Assembly: GCA_022496205.1 (NCBI GenBank)
Contig: WTXD01000138.1
Location: 1-31,035 of the forward strand
Direction: 5' to 3'
Source of the DNA: Gloeopeniophorella convolvens
Taxonomy: Eukaryota > Basidiomycota > Agaricomycetes > Russulales
DNA: 31,035 nt
Shown here: positions 1 to 9,470 of the stretch, in pieces
Position numbering within the stretch: the stretch's first letter is position 1
Layout of the letters: the number at the start of each line of letters is the position of its first letter
Notes under the pieces: model-generated
Database searches by the model: none
Told to the model about the DNA's origin: nothing
Seen by the model: the letters and a program-made list of their open reading frames with translations, nothing else
Program-made: the position numbers and the translations under genes

Positions 1-772
1 TTGACTTACTAATGTCCGATGAGAGCAGCCCCGATGCATCGTCATACTTGGAGATTTTGCTATATTCGGACATCAATGAGACATGTGTGAAAAATCGGAA
101 CTGAACTCGCTCACTCTGCTCTCAGCTCCTTGAGCGACCTGGACTTGGTAAGAACAGATGACACGCGGTTATTGGCGAAGACATTTGGAGCGACCTCCTT
201 GAAGACATGACGTGTCGCCAGGTGCCGCAACACGCGAGCTGATAGCACCCATGTCAGCGCCCAGAGAATCCCGGCAAAATCCCGGCAAGATGATCACGTG
301 CCTAGTCTCGACGAGTCAACGTCAGTGGCCTGGCCTATCTCTTCAACGTGAAGACCCTATGTGCGCCAGTTAGATTCAGATAAGCATAACATGAGGAAAG
401 CGAACTCACACCCGGACCTGCCTCCTTGAGGAGGTCAGGCATGTCAGTGTCCACCATCAACCCCAAACAGGCCGTCATCTGTACGCCAGAAGCATATTCG
501 AACAGGGTGTCCATTGGTGGGCGGATGACAGCGACCAGCTGAGTTGCGGCTGCGACGATGAGGCGTGATGCCTCGAGCACATCTGGATCATTGTCGAGGG
601 GTCCCGGTTGGAATGGAGCATCTAGAGAAGGGAAGGGAATTCCTTTGCTTGAATACGCGGATTCCACCTTGTGCACATTCGAGGAAATGAGAGAGGAGAG
701 TGAGGAGAGCATCGTTATGAAGACTGATCCCGATGTCAGTAGGAATTCTAGGGAGATGCGGCTCATATTCAC
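1..772 (-). pseudogene. OMT-A: 5' part of an O-methyltransferase gene, frameshifted and cut by window edge
   Basis: This is the N-terminal part of a COMT-like SAM-dependent O-methyltransferase, near-identical to the start of OMT-B. Exons that match OMT-B one for one are 772-410, 356-302, 238-115 and 59-10. The helical N-terminal (dimerisation) region is readable: 'SSNVHKVESAY', 'FPSLDAPFQPG', then 'GLHVEEIG', 'ARVLRHLATRHVFKEV' and 'NVFANNRVSSVL'. The second intron starts with GC instead of GT, as in OMT-B. In the fourth exon, near position 32, one base is missing relative to both OMT-B and OMT-C. After 'SKYDDAS' the frame is therefore lost, so the gene is probably dead. A sequencing error cannot be excluded. 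The catalytic half lies outside the window. Confidence 0.75.
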
Positions 773-779
773 CCGCTTT

Positions 780-1400
780 TAAGCAAGACGAACCCGGGAG
801 CGGAGGCGCTCATGGCTAGGATGGGATTTGTGTCCAAGTCGAAGCTAAAGCTTGGAATGACATGGCTCGCCCGCTCCAAGAGGTGCCGGCCGATCGACCA
901 AGGGCAACAAAGCCAAGCCGCCACGCGAGAGAAGATTTGGGCGCTACCATGTGGTGCTTGATAGTTCGAGGGTATAGAATAAAGAGACATGGAAAGTGGA
1001 GACACTAGTGCTGGAATGGAACGAATTCGTACTCTTCTTGTTGTTCGTTGAATAGTAGCGCGCGCGAACTGAGGCTGCGATTGTCTTTGTGCGGAATCTC
1101 CCGGGCGTTTCCAGAATACCCCCGTATTTATTCTATAACCAATACATACCAGACTGAATTGAGATCTTCAGGGGAGCGAGACTGAGGCAAGGTTATAAAA
1201 GAGGGAGGATATTGGTTGGACAGTGTATTCGAAGGGGTTACCGTGCTACACGGAGCTCTGTACTCCGAGACGCACGTTAAAAAAAAAAAAAAGCAAAAGA
1301 AAAAAAGAGAAAACTTTGAGATCTTCAGGAGGGTCCACGGACTCAACGAAAGCCGAAGACTGACTCACCTCGACGACCGACCCGAGTTAGCCATCATCTC
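780..1400. other. Spacer between OMT-A and OMT-C, no gene
   Basis: This is the region upstream of OMT-A and downstream of OMT-C. It matches 7617-8590 in the other cassette copy, apart from insertions on either side. It contains a TATAAAA at about 1193-1199, but that lies inside the small insertion at 1173-1315. I see no open frame with recognisable protein similarity. Confidence 0.6.
1159..1329 (+). mobile_element. Short retroposon-like insertion with 14-bp target duplication and A-rich tail
   Basis: A 143-bp insert (1173-1315) is bracketed by perfect direct repeats TTGAGATCTTCAGG (1159-1172 and 1316-1329). The insert ends in an A-rich tail: 14 consecutive A at 1279-1292, then more A-rich sequence to 1313, directly before the right repeat. 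The paralogous copy has a single unrepeated site TTCAGATCTTCAGG at 8511-8524 with matching flanks on both sides, i.e. an empty site. This is the signature of target-primed reverse transcription (SINE or other short retroposed transcript). I could not see convincing Pol III A and B boxes, so the source RNA is unknown; a TATAAAA near its left end is a possible exception. Confidence 0.7.
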
Positions 1401-1981
1401 CTAGCCCTTCAACGCTCCACCACTAGTAAACCGAGTTGCCTTCCAGTGCCGTGGTTCGAAGGCGACGAGTGAAACCGGGGATCTAATTCCAATTTGCGCG
1501 GAGCTGATACTACCGAAGAGAAGTGGAGAGCGAAGCCGTCCCCAGGAATTAGGGCTGGCCAAGCTGGTGGACGTGACCACCGGCGTGTTGGAGAGCGCAC
1601 CCTGGCGTACCGCAAGCCCCGGGAGCCGACATACATAATTACATAGCGCCGTCGCGCCAACTTCGCGGCCGCCCAACTCGCGCGCGTGGCTACGCGAGGC
1701 TCGCCGAATTGATGGTGCGAACCTAATTCACACGTTTACAGTGTGGATGGATTCCAACTTCCCGCCGCTCCCGTCGGGGGTGGCAGCGTTGGGGAGACCA
1801 CAGCCTTGCGTAACAGAGACCGCAGCGGCCTAGTAGGATAGTAGACAGCCAACGAATTCCACCGCTCTCTCGTAGAGATCCTCTATACCGAAACAGCGCA
1901 TCTGACAAACCAGCCGGAGGCGCAAGACTTACTGTTCCATAAATCCAGCGATGGACCAAGATCATCCAATACGCACGAAAA
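1400..1981 (-). other. 3' flank of OMT-C, no intact gene
   Basis: The part 1400-1600 matches 8590-8790, where in the other cassette it is joined directly to the truncated end of OMT-D. The part 1600-1981 has no counterpart there, consistent with a deletion in copy R. Small open frames exist but show no recognisable protein and are not conserved between the copies. Confidence 0.5.
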
Positions 1982-3346
1982 TCACAGCCGCGAGGGACCC
2001 GGCGTCAAGCTCTCCAGTTTCCACCTTGTCTTCAAGCCAAGGTTAGCATACTGCTGCTGCGTGCGCCTTTGCTCATTAGCCATCGCCACCACCTTGTAAC
2101 GGGCAAGTTAGCTGATCGGAAGCTGCGGGGAATGTGACTCACCTGCAGCCATTATTGTGCCCGTACCGCCCACCGCAACCCCCAGGTTCGGGAGCAGAGG
2201 GCTGGGAGAACTGGTGGACAGTCGAGTTTGATGCAGGCATGCTGTATGGCGTTTTGGATATGACCAGGCGGCAGTGCGGTTCTGTGGCTGCGCGGAGTCG
2301 TGTGAGGATTCAACGCACTGCGCGTCTGGCCAGTCGTGAAGGACAAAATGCATGAAGTACATAGCCGTGCCCTTAATCTGCTGCGATTAGGAAAAGCGTT
2401 CTGGTGGATGAAGCGGTATTTCGGTCATGGCACGCAGAAACAACAGAAGAGAAGGTCACGACCCTGTAACATGACACGCCCATCAGTGAGAGCTTGCGGC
2501 GGTTCTCTTCCCAGAACTGTCCAAGAACTCATTGTCGCGCCAATGCATCAATATGTACGGTTTGCACACCTTTTGTGCATCTGCTGTCACGTTCGGAAGG
2601 CCTTGCACGGTGTAGCGTACATGTCCAACGAATGCAGCGACAGGCATGTCGTCATACTTTGAAAGCTTGCTGATTAACCGGGTGAGAGCAAGGTGTGAGT
2701 CTGTTTTGTGTGACTGATGAATGGAAGCCACTTACTCGGCTTTCGATTTGCTGAACGGTTTCGCTTTGGAGATTGCAGATGACAGGCGGTTATTCGCGAA
2801 ATCTTCTGGGGACACTTCCTTGAAGACATGGCTCGTGGCCAAGTGCCGGCGAATCCGGGCTGGTTACGGCAGGAGTAAAGGTACGGGGTGGTCCAGAATG
2901 TCTTGGAGAGTACATACATAACTTCGAAGGCCCGATGCTAACTGCTCTGCCAATATCGTTAACATGCAGGCCCTACGTACAGGCAGTCAGGACCGAGCTA
3001 GGTGACAAAGCTTTGAAATAGGACGCACATCAGGGCCTGCATCCTCGAGGACGTCCGCCACATCGACACCCACCACCAACCCCAAAGAAGCGGTCATCCG
3101 CGTACCAGATACATGCTCGAGCAATGAGTCCGTTGGAGAGCAAATGGCAGCAGCGACCAGCTGAGTCGCTGCGGAAACGATGATGCGAGTGGGCTCTATC
3201 GCCTTCACATCGTTGTCTGGGGAGCCTGGTTGGTAATGACTCGTATCTAGAGAAGGAAAGGGAACACTCTTGTTAGTGTATGCGGCCTCCGCTTTCCGCA
3301 CGTTAGAAGAGACGCGCGAGGAAAGGGGTGAAAGTACACTGATCAT
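1982..3346 (-). pseudogene. OMT-C: O-methyltransferase pseudogene lacking the SAM-binding core
   Basis: The first four exons follow the OMT-B structure with clean splice sites: 3346-3029 (start codon at 3346), 2972-2918, 2859-2736 and from 2669. The second intron here has a normal GT donor. In the fourth exon 'SKYDDMPVAAFVGH' runs straight into 'VRYTVQGLPNV'. An in-frame deletion has removed the segment that in OMT-B carries the family's GGxVG-type SAM motif. The next exon (FWE..) has a one-base deletion shared with OMT-D. Later, HDWPD (about 2325) survives, but the frame is broken again downstream. The last exon is recognisable ('QQQYANLGLKTRWKLES') and would stop at 1982-1984. No functional methyltransferase can be made. 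Confidence 0.85.
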
Positions 3347-3904
3347 AAACGGTCACAGCTGCCAAGAGGAAACGATCAGTGACTTACTTTTAGAGGCTAT
3401 CTGAACGGGGAACGGGAGTCGGAGGACCGTACCATCCGACCGTATGTTGCTTGTGATCCTCCGACTGGATCCCAGATCCGACGCTCGTCGGGCTCACACG
3501 ACCTCACAATGATGCATGACATGCATAGCAGACGGTCATCGATTCATCAATCAACCGGCGCCAAATTTGAACTGATGGGCTTACACTCGCTCGCTTTCTA
3601 CTATGTCGCGTCTCGGCCTATTCATAGTTGATGCAGACACAGCCCCCCTCGACTCTGGGCAGGACGTTGTGAGAGTTGGGCAGATAAGACTTAGAATATA
3701 CGGCAGATGCGAGAGGGAGGACACCCCGGTAAGGACACTCGTTCGGAAAGCAGACGTCAGATGCGAGGGGAACGGTTAACGAGCCTGAGGGTTGGACGTC
3801 GAACGTTGAACGTTGAACGTTGACGCCATGACGCGGACGGCGGATCCCGCGCCCCGAGGCACGAGGGTTTGACGACGCGTCTGCTCTGGGAGACTACCGG
3901 CACC
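3347..3904. other. Region between divergent OMT-C and BTB-0, no gene
   Basis: This is the upstream flank shared in part with 9595-9705 (around 3480-3630), so it belongs to the duplicated cassette. It would have held the promoters of OMT-C (leftward) and BTB-0 (rightward). No open frame resembles a known protein. A heptamer repeat lies at 3801-3821. Confidence 0.5.
3801..3821. repeat. Heptamer tandem repeat GAACGTT x3
   Basis: Three perfect consecutive copies of GAACGTT followed by GA. Each unit contains the palindrome AACGTT. It lies just upstream of the BTB-0 remnant and is absent from the corresponding region before BTB-1, so it is a local microsatellite rather than a conserved element. 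Confidence 0.85.
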
Positions 3905-4480
3905 TACCGGCACACCCTCAATTGTTTGCCTTTCCGAAACCAAACCGATAACCCACATCTTCCTGACTCTCGTCCTTCCTGTTCCAGCTCACCTCCTGGA
4001 AACCTTTGAAGACGCCATCCTCTGTTCGTCGCAACAAAGAAATCCAAGGCGGATGCTGCCGTATCGTCGCTGAGATCCCCGACGCATTTTGCGTCTTCTG
4101 TCTGGCATGAGAGAATGGCATCCGAGACGAAGCGCTTGGACCTGCCAAGGTACCCTTGACATGTGACATAGCGATCAGCACGGGGAGCCTTGGAGACAAG
4201 CTACTCTTCGTGACAAACGCTTCCTATAGATTTACTTGTCTACCGGCTCTTTTGTCAATCCCATGCAACAGACGCAATCTCCCAGTTCCGGAGGTCCAAT
4301 GAGTTCCAGGGCTTATGGCGGTCACCTGACAAGACGTAGTGGTAGCAAAATGTCGAATGCACCGCGATGGTTTGATCATCATAGTTGGCCGGACACGTAT
4401 GTGGACATTACTCTGTGGGCAGTGCTGTCAACTGACTGTGCGCCCATACCGCCCCAGTTCCTTGACACGACGGGAGCTGC
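3905..4480 (+). pseudogene. BTB-0: decayed first module of a double-BTB gene
   Basis: Plus-strand remnant collinear with the first module of BTB-1 and BTB-2, readable only by switching frames. Successive matches include 'THIFLTLVLPVPAHLLETFEDAI' (about 3949-4015, like the 'LLTFIFPVP..LPATFEDTIP' of BTB-1), 'DAFCVFCL' (about 4079-4102), 'RDEALGPAKV' and 'GSLGDKLLFVTNAS'. DNA similarity then continues to the CxxC region near 4430-4480. Several frameshifts and in-frame stops interrupt it, and the N-terminus and second module are missing. The 3' flank at 4747-4843 matches the BTB-1 3' flank at 12948-13041, so the second module was probably deleted. Confidence 0.8.
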
Positions 4481-4843
4481 ACTCTCTGCAGGCACCCGTA
4501 CCATCTCCAGTACCATCAGTTGGCCGCCTCGGGTGGCTGCCCGCGCTCGCCGGGCGCGACAAGGAACGTCGCGACAAAGGTTATACTGTACGTCTTGCGG
4601 GACCTGCCTTACTCCGTGTTTGGAGATCTCGAGGCACTGATAGATTGATTTCTGGGTATCAGAGAAGCTGGGCCGCCAAAACTCTAGTCGTGCTAATGTG
4701 CCAGTGGGAAGGCCGGGGCCAGCGGGCGCAGAGAGCGCGCACGCGGGCTGATGGCAAGGCCAATTCTTATAGTTTGGGCCATCTCCCCATGATACGGCAT
4801 GTGTGCTGTTAGGTATATCGATCTGTTTTCATGGTACAATTCG

Positions 4844-5704
4844 ACAAGTTAAAGAGAACGAAATAGAATGGGACCAGAGCGCGTAAGTGCCCGCGCACGC
4901 CGCCGCCACGCGCGCAACACGCTCCCAAGTGTTCCGGGCATCTTGCCGGGCACGACCCATGATAAGGCGTCTGGCAATCCATCTCAGTGCATGCGTCTCA
5001 ACAATAGATTTACAACCAAACTACTCACAGGAACTGCTTTGCGGAAGTTTTTCGTCGGCCGAGGGAATTTGCTCAATGAAGAACAACGCTACAGCATTGG
5101 TGGTGCCAAGGTGGCGCAGTGCACGCGGATGCGGGCGACACGATAGAATACGAGTTGAACAGCAACTACCTCTCTTGCTGTTACCAATTGAGCTCGTGCG
5201 CTACTTGGTACTGTATGTCTAACATCACAAAACCCACGAAGTTCGTGCACACCTTCATACCATACGGCCTACAGTGAGCAACGTTATATGAGGGTCGGAC
5301 GTCGGCGGTTGGCAAGCAGTGAGACTCCGAAGTCCAAACTTGGTCCAACTATTGACCGCAAAAGAATTCGGCGCTATTCGGCGCGAACACGCCTGTCGGA
5401 TCGACCCCTGTCCCTGCCGGTACCAACTTGGGGGACTCTCCGACGGGGAACTCACTGCATGCAGAATCACGGTATTGCCCCCCAAACATAATTAGATCTC
5501 GTCAACAACTCATGAATAAAGTATAGGAAAAGGTTATCTACAGTCGTAGTTGTAGGGGTCTCAGATCTACTCTACCCCACTACACAGCAGTATTAACCGA
5601 GTAATAGTGCGTATAGAGCCTGGCGCGCCAATCATCGCTACGCTGTCAGAGCCAAGTCAGAGCTGTCGCTGACCTGGTTCTCGCGTGCCGATGATTCCCA
5701 CAAA
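4844..5704. other. Gene-free region right of cassette L
   Basis: Beyond the recognisable cassette homology and downstream of OMT-B. Open frames of up to about 110 codons occur on the plus strand around 4868-5222. They are arginine-rich shadows of GC-rich sequence with no recognisable domain, intron structure or paralogue in the window. I see nothing supportable here apart from the OMT-B 3' flank. Confidence 0.5.
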
Positions 5705-7606
5705 TCAAAGCTTTGAAGTCCTACGGCATCGGTCGGCGACGTCGGTACTCGATCCCGCAGGCGCGAAAACCATCGTGGTGAGTGTCCCTGACTTCGAAGC
5801 CTTCGAACTCTCCAGTGCCCATCCAGTCTTGCGACCAAGCTCCACATAATGCTGTCTGGTACGCTCTTGACCATCAGCCATAGTCATCACCTTGTGGAAC
5901 ACATATCAATACATCAGCCGAACGTTGAAATAAGGGTCGAGCTCACATGAAGGTCCATCAGAGTAGCTATACCTCCTCGCGCAATACCCAGATTGGCAAG
6001 TAACGGAGCCGGAGGAAGTGATGGCCCATAAGGCTCGGCGCACGCATGTTGCATCATGACTTCGGAAACCACGAGACGACTCTGTGGCGCTGCCGCTGCA
6101 CGGAGGTGAGTGAGGATGTCGATGCAGTCTTTATCCGGCCAGTCATGCAGAATGAATCGCATCAAATATACAGCAGCACCCTTGACCGGCTGAGGATCGA
6201 AGAAATTATGTGCTGTTCGGCCAGAAAATCATGAGCGCACCATACAAGTCGAGAAGCCGAAGTCATACCTTGCAACACCACGCGTCCATCGGCGAGGGCT
6301 TGCGGCGATTCCTTCTCCCAGAACTAAAACAACATTCTCAAAATTTGCAGCAGGGCCTAGACAAGGGACAAATACCTTCGGTGCTTCGCATATGACATTT
6401 GGAAGGTCTTGCACGACGTAGCGTAGATGAGGGAACGAACTTTCAAGGAACCTGGCAATCGGGCCGACATTTCCGCCGACATCGACGACAACACTATCCT
6501 TCTCAAGTGAGCCCCAGGGGTGTCCTGAAAGGGAGGTTAGCAATGAACGACACCCGGTGAATAATGCCAACCATCAATGAGCGAGGATGGAGAAAACCAG
6601 TCGAAAGAGTTCTTGAAAATCGCGCGGAAACGACGATGGCGCCATTCGTTCTCCTCCTTTTTGTACCACTGCCAAATTGTTCCATCCAACTTGAAAGCGA
6701 GACTGAAAGGAGTGGGGAAGCCATGTGTGTCTTGTAGGAATTCGGACATGTATGAGGTTGCCTTCATGACCTCATCCCCACTGCGAGTGCGGTCCGGACT
6801 CAACGATGCATTGGTTATAGTGAAGTTGAAACTTACTAATGTCCAATGAGAGCAGCCCCAGATGCATCGTCATACTTGGAGATTTTGCTATGTTCGGACA
6901 TCAATGAGACATGCGCGAAAGATCGGCAATGCACGAGTCGCTCACTCTGCTCTCAGCTCCTTGAGCGACCTAGACTTGGTAAGAACAGATGACACGCGGT
7001 TATTGGCGAAGACATTTGGAGCGACCTCCTTGAAGACATGACGCGTCGCCAGGTGCCGCAACACGCGAGCTGATAGCATGCATGTCAGCGTCCAGAAAAT
7101 CCCGGCAAAATCCCGGCAAGATGATCACGTGCCTAGTCTCGACGAGTCAACGTCAATGGTCTGGCCTATCTCGTCAACGTGAAGACCCTATGCGCCACGC
7201 TAGTTAGATTTAGATAAACGTAACACGAGAAAAGTGAACGTACACTCGGACCCGCCCCCTTGAGGAGGTCAGGCACGTCAGTATCCACCATCAACCCCAA
7301 AGAGGCGGTCATCTGCACGCCAGAAGCATATTCGAATAGTGTGTCCATTGGTGGGCGGATGACAGCGACCAACTGAGTTGCGGCTGCGACGATGAGGCGT
7401 GATGCCTCGAGCACATCTGGATCATTGTCGAGGGGTCCCGGTTGGAATGGAGCATCTAGAGAAGGGAAGGGAATTCCTTTTCTCGAATACGCGGATTCCA
7501 CCTTGTGCACATTTGAGGAAATGAGAAAGGATAGTGAGGAGAGCATCGTTATGAAGATTAGGCGCGATGTCAGTAGGAATTCTAGGGAGATGCGGCACAT
7601 ATTCAC
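5705..7606 (-). CDS. OMT-B: COMT-like SAM-dependent O-methyltransferase, nine exons, apparently intact
   Basis: Predicted to transfer a methyl group from SAM to a hydroxyl on a small aromatic molecule in the cytosol; the substrate is unknown. Proposed exons: 7606-7244, 7187-7133, 7069-6946, 6887-6837, 6780-6572, 6524-6376, 6323-6269, 6212-5947, 5890-5705. These join in frame to 485 aa. The N-terminal half is the helical dimerisation region. The SAM motif 'VVVDVGGNVG' is at about residues 279-288, 'VVQDLPNV' at 304-311, 'FWEKE' at 318-322, and the catalytic-histidine motif 'HDWPD' at 358-362. The closing part 'TMADGQERTRQHYVELG' is typical of the fungal family. The second intron is GC-AG. The start could instead be the in-frame Met 21 codons later. 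No biosynthetic partners are adjacent; its neighbours are dead OMT copies. Length and motifs fit family norms. Confidence 0.85.
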
Positions 7607-7883
7607 CCGCTTTTAAGCAAGACGAACCCGGGAGCGAAGGCGCTCATGGCCAGGGTGGGGTCTGTGTGTGAGAGCAATTGAGTGTTCGAGTCACTGCCCG
7701 CGCGTTGGTGTGATCAGAACTCGGACAGAGATCAGCGAACCATGCGAACCATGCGAGAGAACCTATGGAACTCGAAGCTAAAGCTTCGAATGACACGGCG
7801 CGCCTGTTCCAGGAGGTGTTGGCCAATCGAACAAGGGCCACAAAGTCAAGCTGCGTGGGCCGGCCGTGAGAGAAGAGTTGGGC

Positions 7884-8103
7884 GCTACTACTGCTGCGAT
7901 CGGAGATCGGCGGCGGGCGTGCCCGAGCAGTGCCCGAGCCGTCCCCGCATTCGGCAAGGTGTCGCGCGGGCGGTTTCAAGCGTCGCGGCACCCAATCAAT
8001 GCAGTTTTATCATGGACTCTAAAGTAGTATAAGAGCGATGTATTTACGACGTGCAAACGCTGCGCGTTTGCCGAGAATCGACGGTACATTCAACAGCTAC
8101 TAC
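7884..8103. mobile_element. 204-bp insertion with 8-bp direct repeats, candidate non-autonomous DNA element
   Basis: Sequence 7892-8095 is absent from the paralogous spacer in copy L, which reads GGGCGCTACCATGTGG at about 929-944. It is flanked by perfect 8-bp direct repeats GCTACTAC (7884-7891 and 8096-8103), the target-duplication length of hAT elements. The termini show only weak inverted similarity (TGCTG at the left, and TGTTG as the reverse complement of the right end). A perfect 8-bp stem hairpin lies inside near the right end. Class assignment is therefore tentative; the presence/absence difference is clear. Confidence 0.5.
8053..8071. repeat. Perfect hairpin GCAAACGC-TGC-GCGTTTGC
   Basis: An 8-bp perfect stem with a 3-base loop inside the 204-bp insertion. 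It is absent from the paralogous copy L because the whole block is absent there. Confidence 0.7.
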
Positions 8104-8595
8104 GTGCGCGTGGTGCCTAATGGTTTGAGGATATGGAATAAAGAGACAGGGAAAGTGCAGACGCCAGTGTTGGAATGGAACGTTCGTATTCTTCTTTGTG
8201 ATTCGTTTCGTAGCACGCGCGTGCGGACAAACGCGCGCTCAGTCTTTCGTTTCAGTTTCGACTCGCGCGTGCTCGCACCTGCTGCCTCACCGCGAGGGCC
8301 GTATCTTTGATTCTATTGGACCGATTGACTTGGTACTGTACAGTTCTGATGCCCGAGGGCCAAGCCGTCCTCTAAAATTTCGACCCTCAGTTCCGTGTCT
8401 GTTAGAGCGCGCGTGAACTGAGGCGGCGATTATGATCTTTGTGCAGAATCGCCCGTGCGCTTCCAGAATACCCCCGTATGTATTCTACAACCAGCACATA
8501 CCAGACTAAATTCAGATCTTCAGGAGGGTCCGCGGACTCGAACGAAAGCCGAAACTGACTCACCTCGACGGCCAACCCGAGTTATCCATCATCCG

Positions 8596-9470
8596 CTAAT
8601 CCTTCAACGTTCCACCGCTATGAACCGAGTTGCCTTGTGGTGTCGTTCGATGGTAACGAGTGAAACCGGGAATCTGATTCAAATTTGCGTGGAACTGATA
8701 CCACCGACGAGAAGTTGGAGAGGGAAGCTGTTCCTGGGAATCAAGGCTGGCCAAGCTAGTGAGCGCGTCTGGCCAGTCATGAAGGACGAAACGCATAAAA
8801 TACATAGCCGCGCCCTTAATCTGCTGCGGTTTGGTAAAGCTCTGTTCTGGTGGATGAAGCGCAAATTCAGTCATGGCATGGCATGCAGAAACAACAGAAG
8901 AGAAGGTCATGACCCTGTAACACGACACGCCCATCAGTGAGAGCGTGCGGCGGTTCTCTTCCCAGAACTGTCCAAGAACTCATTGTCGCGCCAATGCATT
9001 AATATGTACGGTTTGCACATGTATACCTCTGATGCATCGACTGTCACGTTCGGAAGGTCTTGCACGATGTGACGTAAATGGGGGAATTCGCTCTCAAGGA
9101 CCCTAGTAACAGCACCAACATTCTCACCTACATCGACAACGACGCTGTCCTTGGCGAGCATGTCCTGACAGTGATAGCCTATCGAAAAAGCTCAGCAGCG
9201 GACCTTCGTAAGCCATGCCAGCGTACCTTTGATGAACAAGGATGATGGGAATTTGCTGACGACACCCTTGAGGAGAGCATAGAAGCGACGGCGCCGCCAT
9301 TCATCCTCTGGTGACTGGTTGGCCATACCACTGCCAGGTCGTAGTACTTGACTTGACCGCGAGGCTCAAGGCTGTAGGGCAACCGTGTGAGGCCTGTAGA
9401 TAATTGGACAAGCCTAGGCTTCATGGACTCGTCACCGCTAGGATGAGAAGCCATGCGATTCGATTTGATT
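8596..9470 (-). pseudogene. OMT-D: O-methyltransferase pseudogene, 5' exons missing
   Basis: Begins with the exon that starts 'GDES MK' (about 9430-9420), so the first four exons are gone and unrelated flank lies upstream. The next segment reads 'YLQASHGCPTALSLAVKS' only after frame changes and hits a stop. The SAM motif region 'DSVVVDVGENVG' and 'HIVQDLPNV' are readable at about 9150-9050. The FWE exon carries the same one-base deletion as OMT-C. Then 'GAAMYFMRFVLHDWPD' (about 8813-8765) is followed at once by sequence that in copy L lies about 700 bp further downstream, so the 3' end is deleted too. Clearly non-functional. Confidence 0.85.

Larger units (their letters stand above)
1..4843. 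repeat. Segmental duplication copy L (OMT-A, OMT-C, BTB-0)
   Basis: Left copy of a cassette that recurs at about 6830-13041. Collinear matches seen by eye: 1-780 with 6830-7617 (OMT 5' half, few differences), 780-1600 with 7617-8790, the 2330-2680 OMT core with 8780-9130, 3480-3630 with 9595-9705 (the shared 'GCTCGTCGGGCTCACA' flank), 3905-4480 with the first module of BTB-1, and 4747-4843 with 12948-13041. The left copy is shortened by deletions in the BTB part and has gained a small insertion at 1173-1315. The left boundary lies beyond the window. Confidence 0.85.
7617..8595. other. Spacer between OMT-B and OMT-D, no gene
   Basis: Homologous to 780-1400 with two additional blocks. The first (about 7665-7765) has no clear target duplication and contains a short double repeat ACCATGCGA. 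The second is the 204-bp insertion annotated separately. It would include the OMT-B promoter on the minus strand. No recognisable coding sequence. Confidence 0.55.

Noticed and set aside
1447..1460. GTGGTTCGAAGGCG, resembling a tRNA B box
   Set aside because: No A box, acceptor stem or cloverleaf can be built around it; it lies in OMT-C flank.
3918..4199. Minus-strand open frame of 93 codons
   Set aside because: Antisense shadow of the BTB-0 remnant; similar shadows lie opposite BTB-1 and BTB-2.
4868..5222. Two overlapping plus-strand open frames of about 90-110 codons
   Set aside because: No recognisable domain; a weak F-box-like ending ('LPIELVRYLVLYV') is too short to support a call.
6190..6268. 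Apparent frame break between 'GRVVLQ' and 'PVKGAA' in OMT-B
   Set aside because: Resolved by taking the acceptor at 6213 rather than the later AG at 6190; the exon then reads 'AHNFFDPQPVKGAA' in frame, so the gene need not be a pseudogene.
7129..7140. Canonical GT donor four bases downstream of the GC donor in the OMT-B second intron
   Set aside because: Using it puts the next exon out of frame and loses the conserved 'ARVLRHLATRHVFKEV' segment; the GC donor preserves it.
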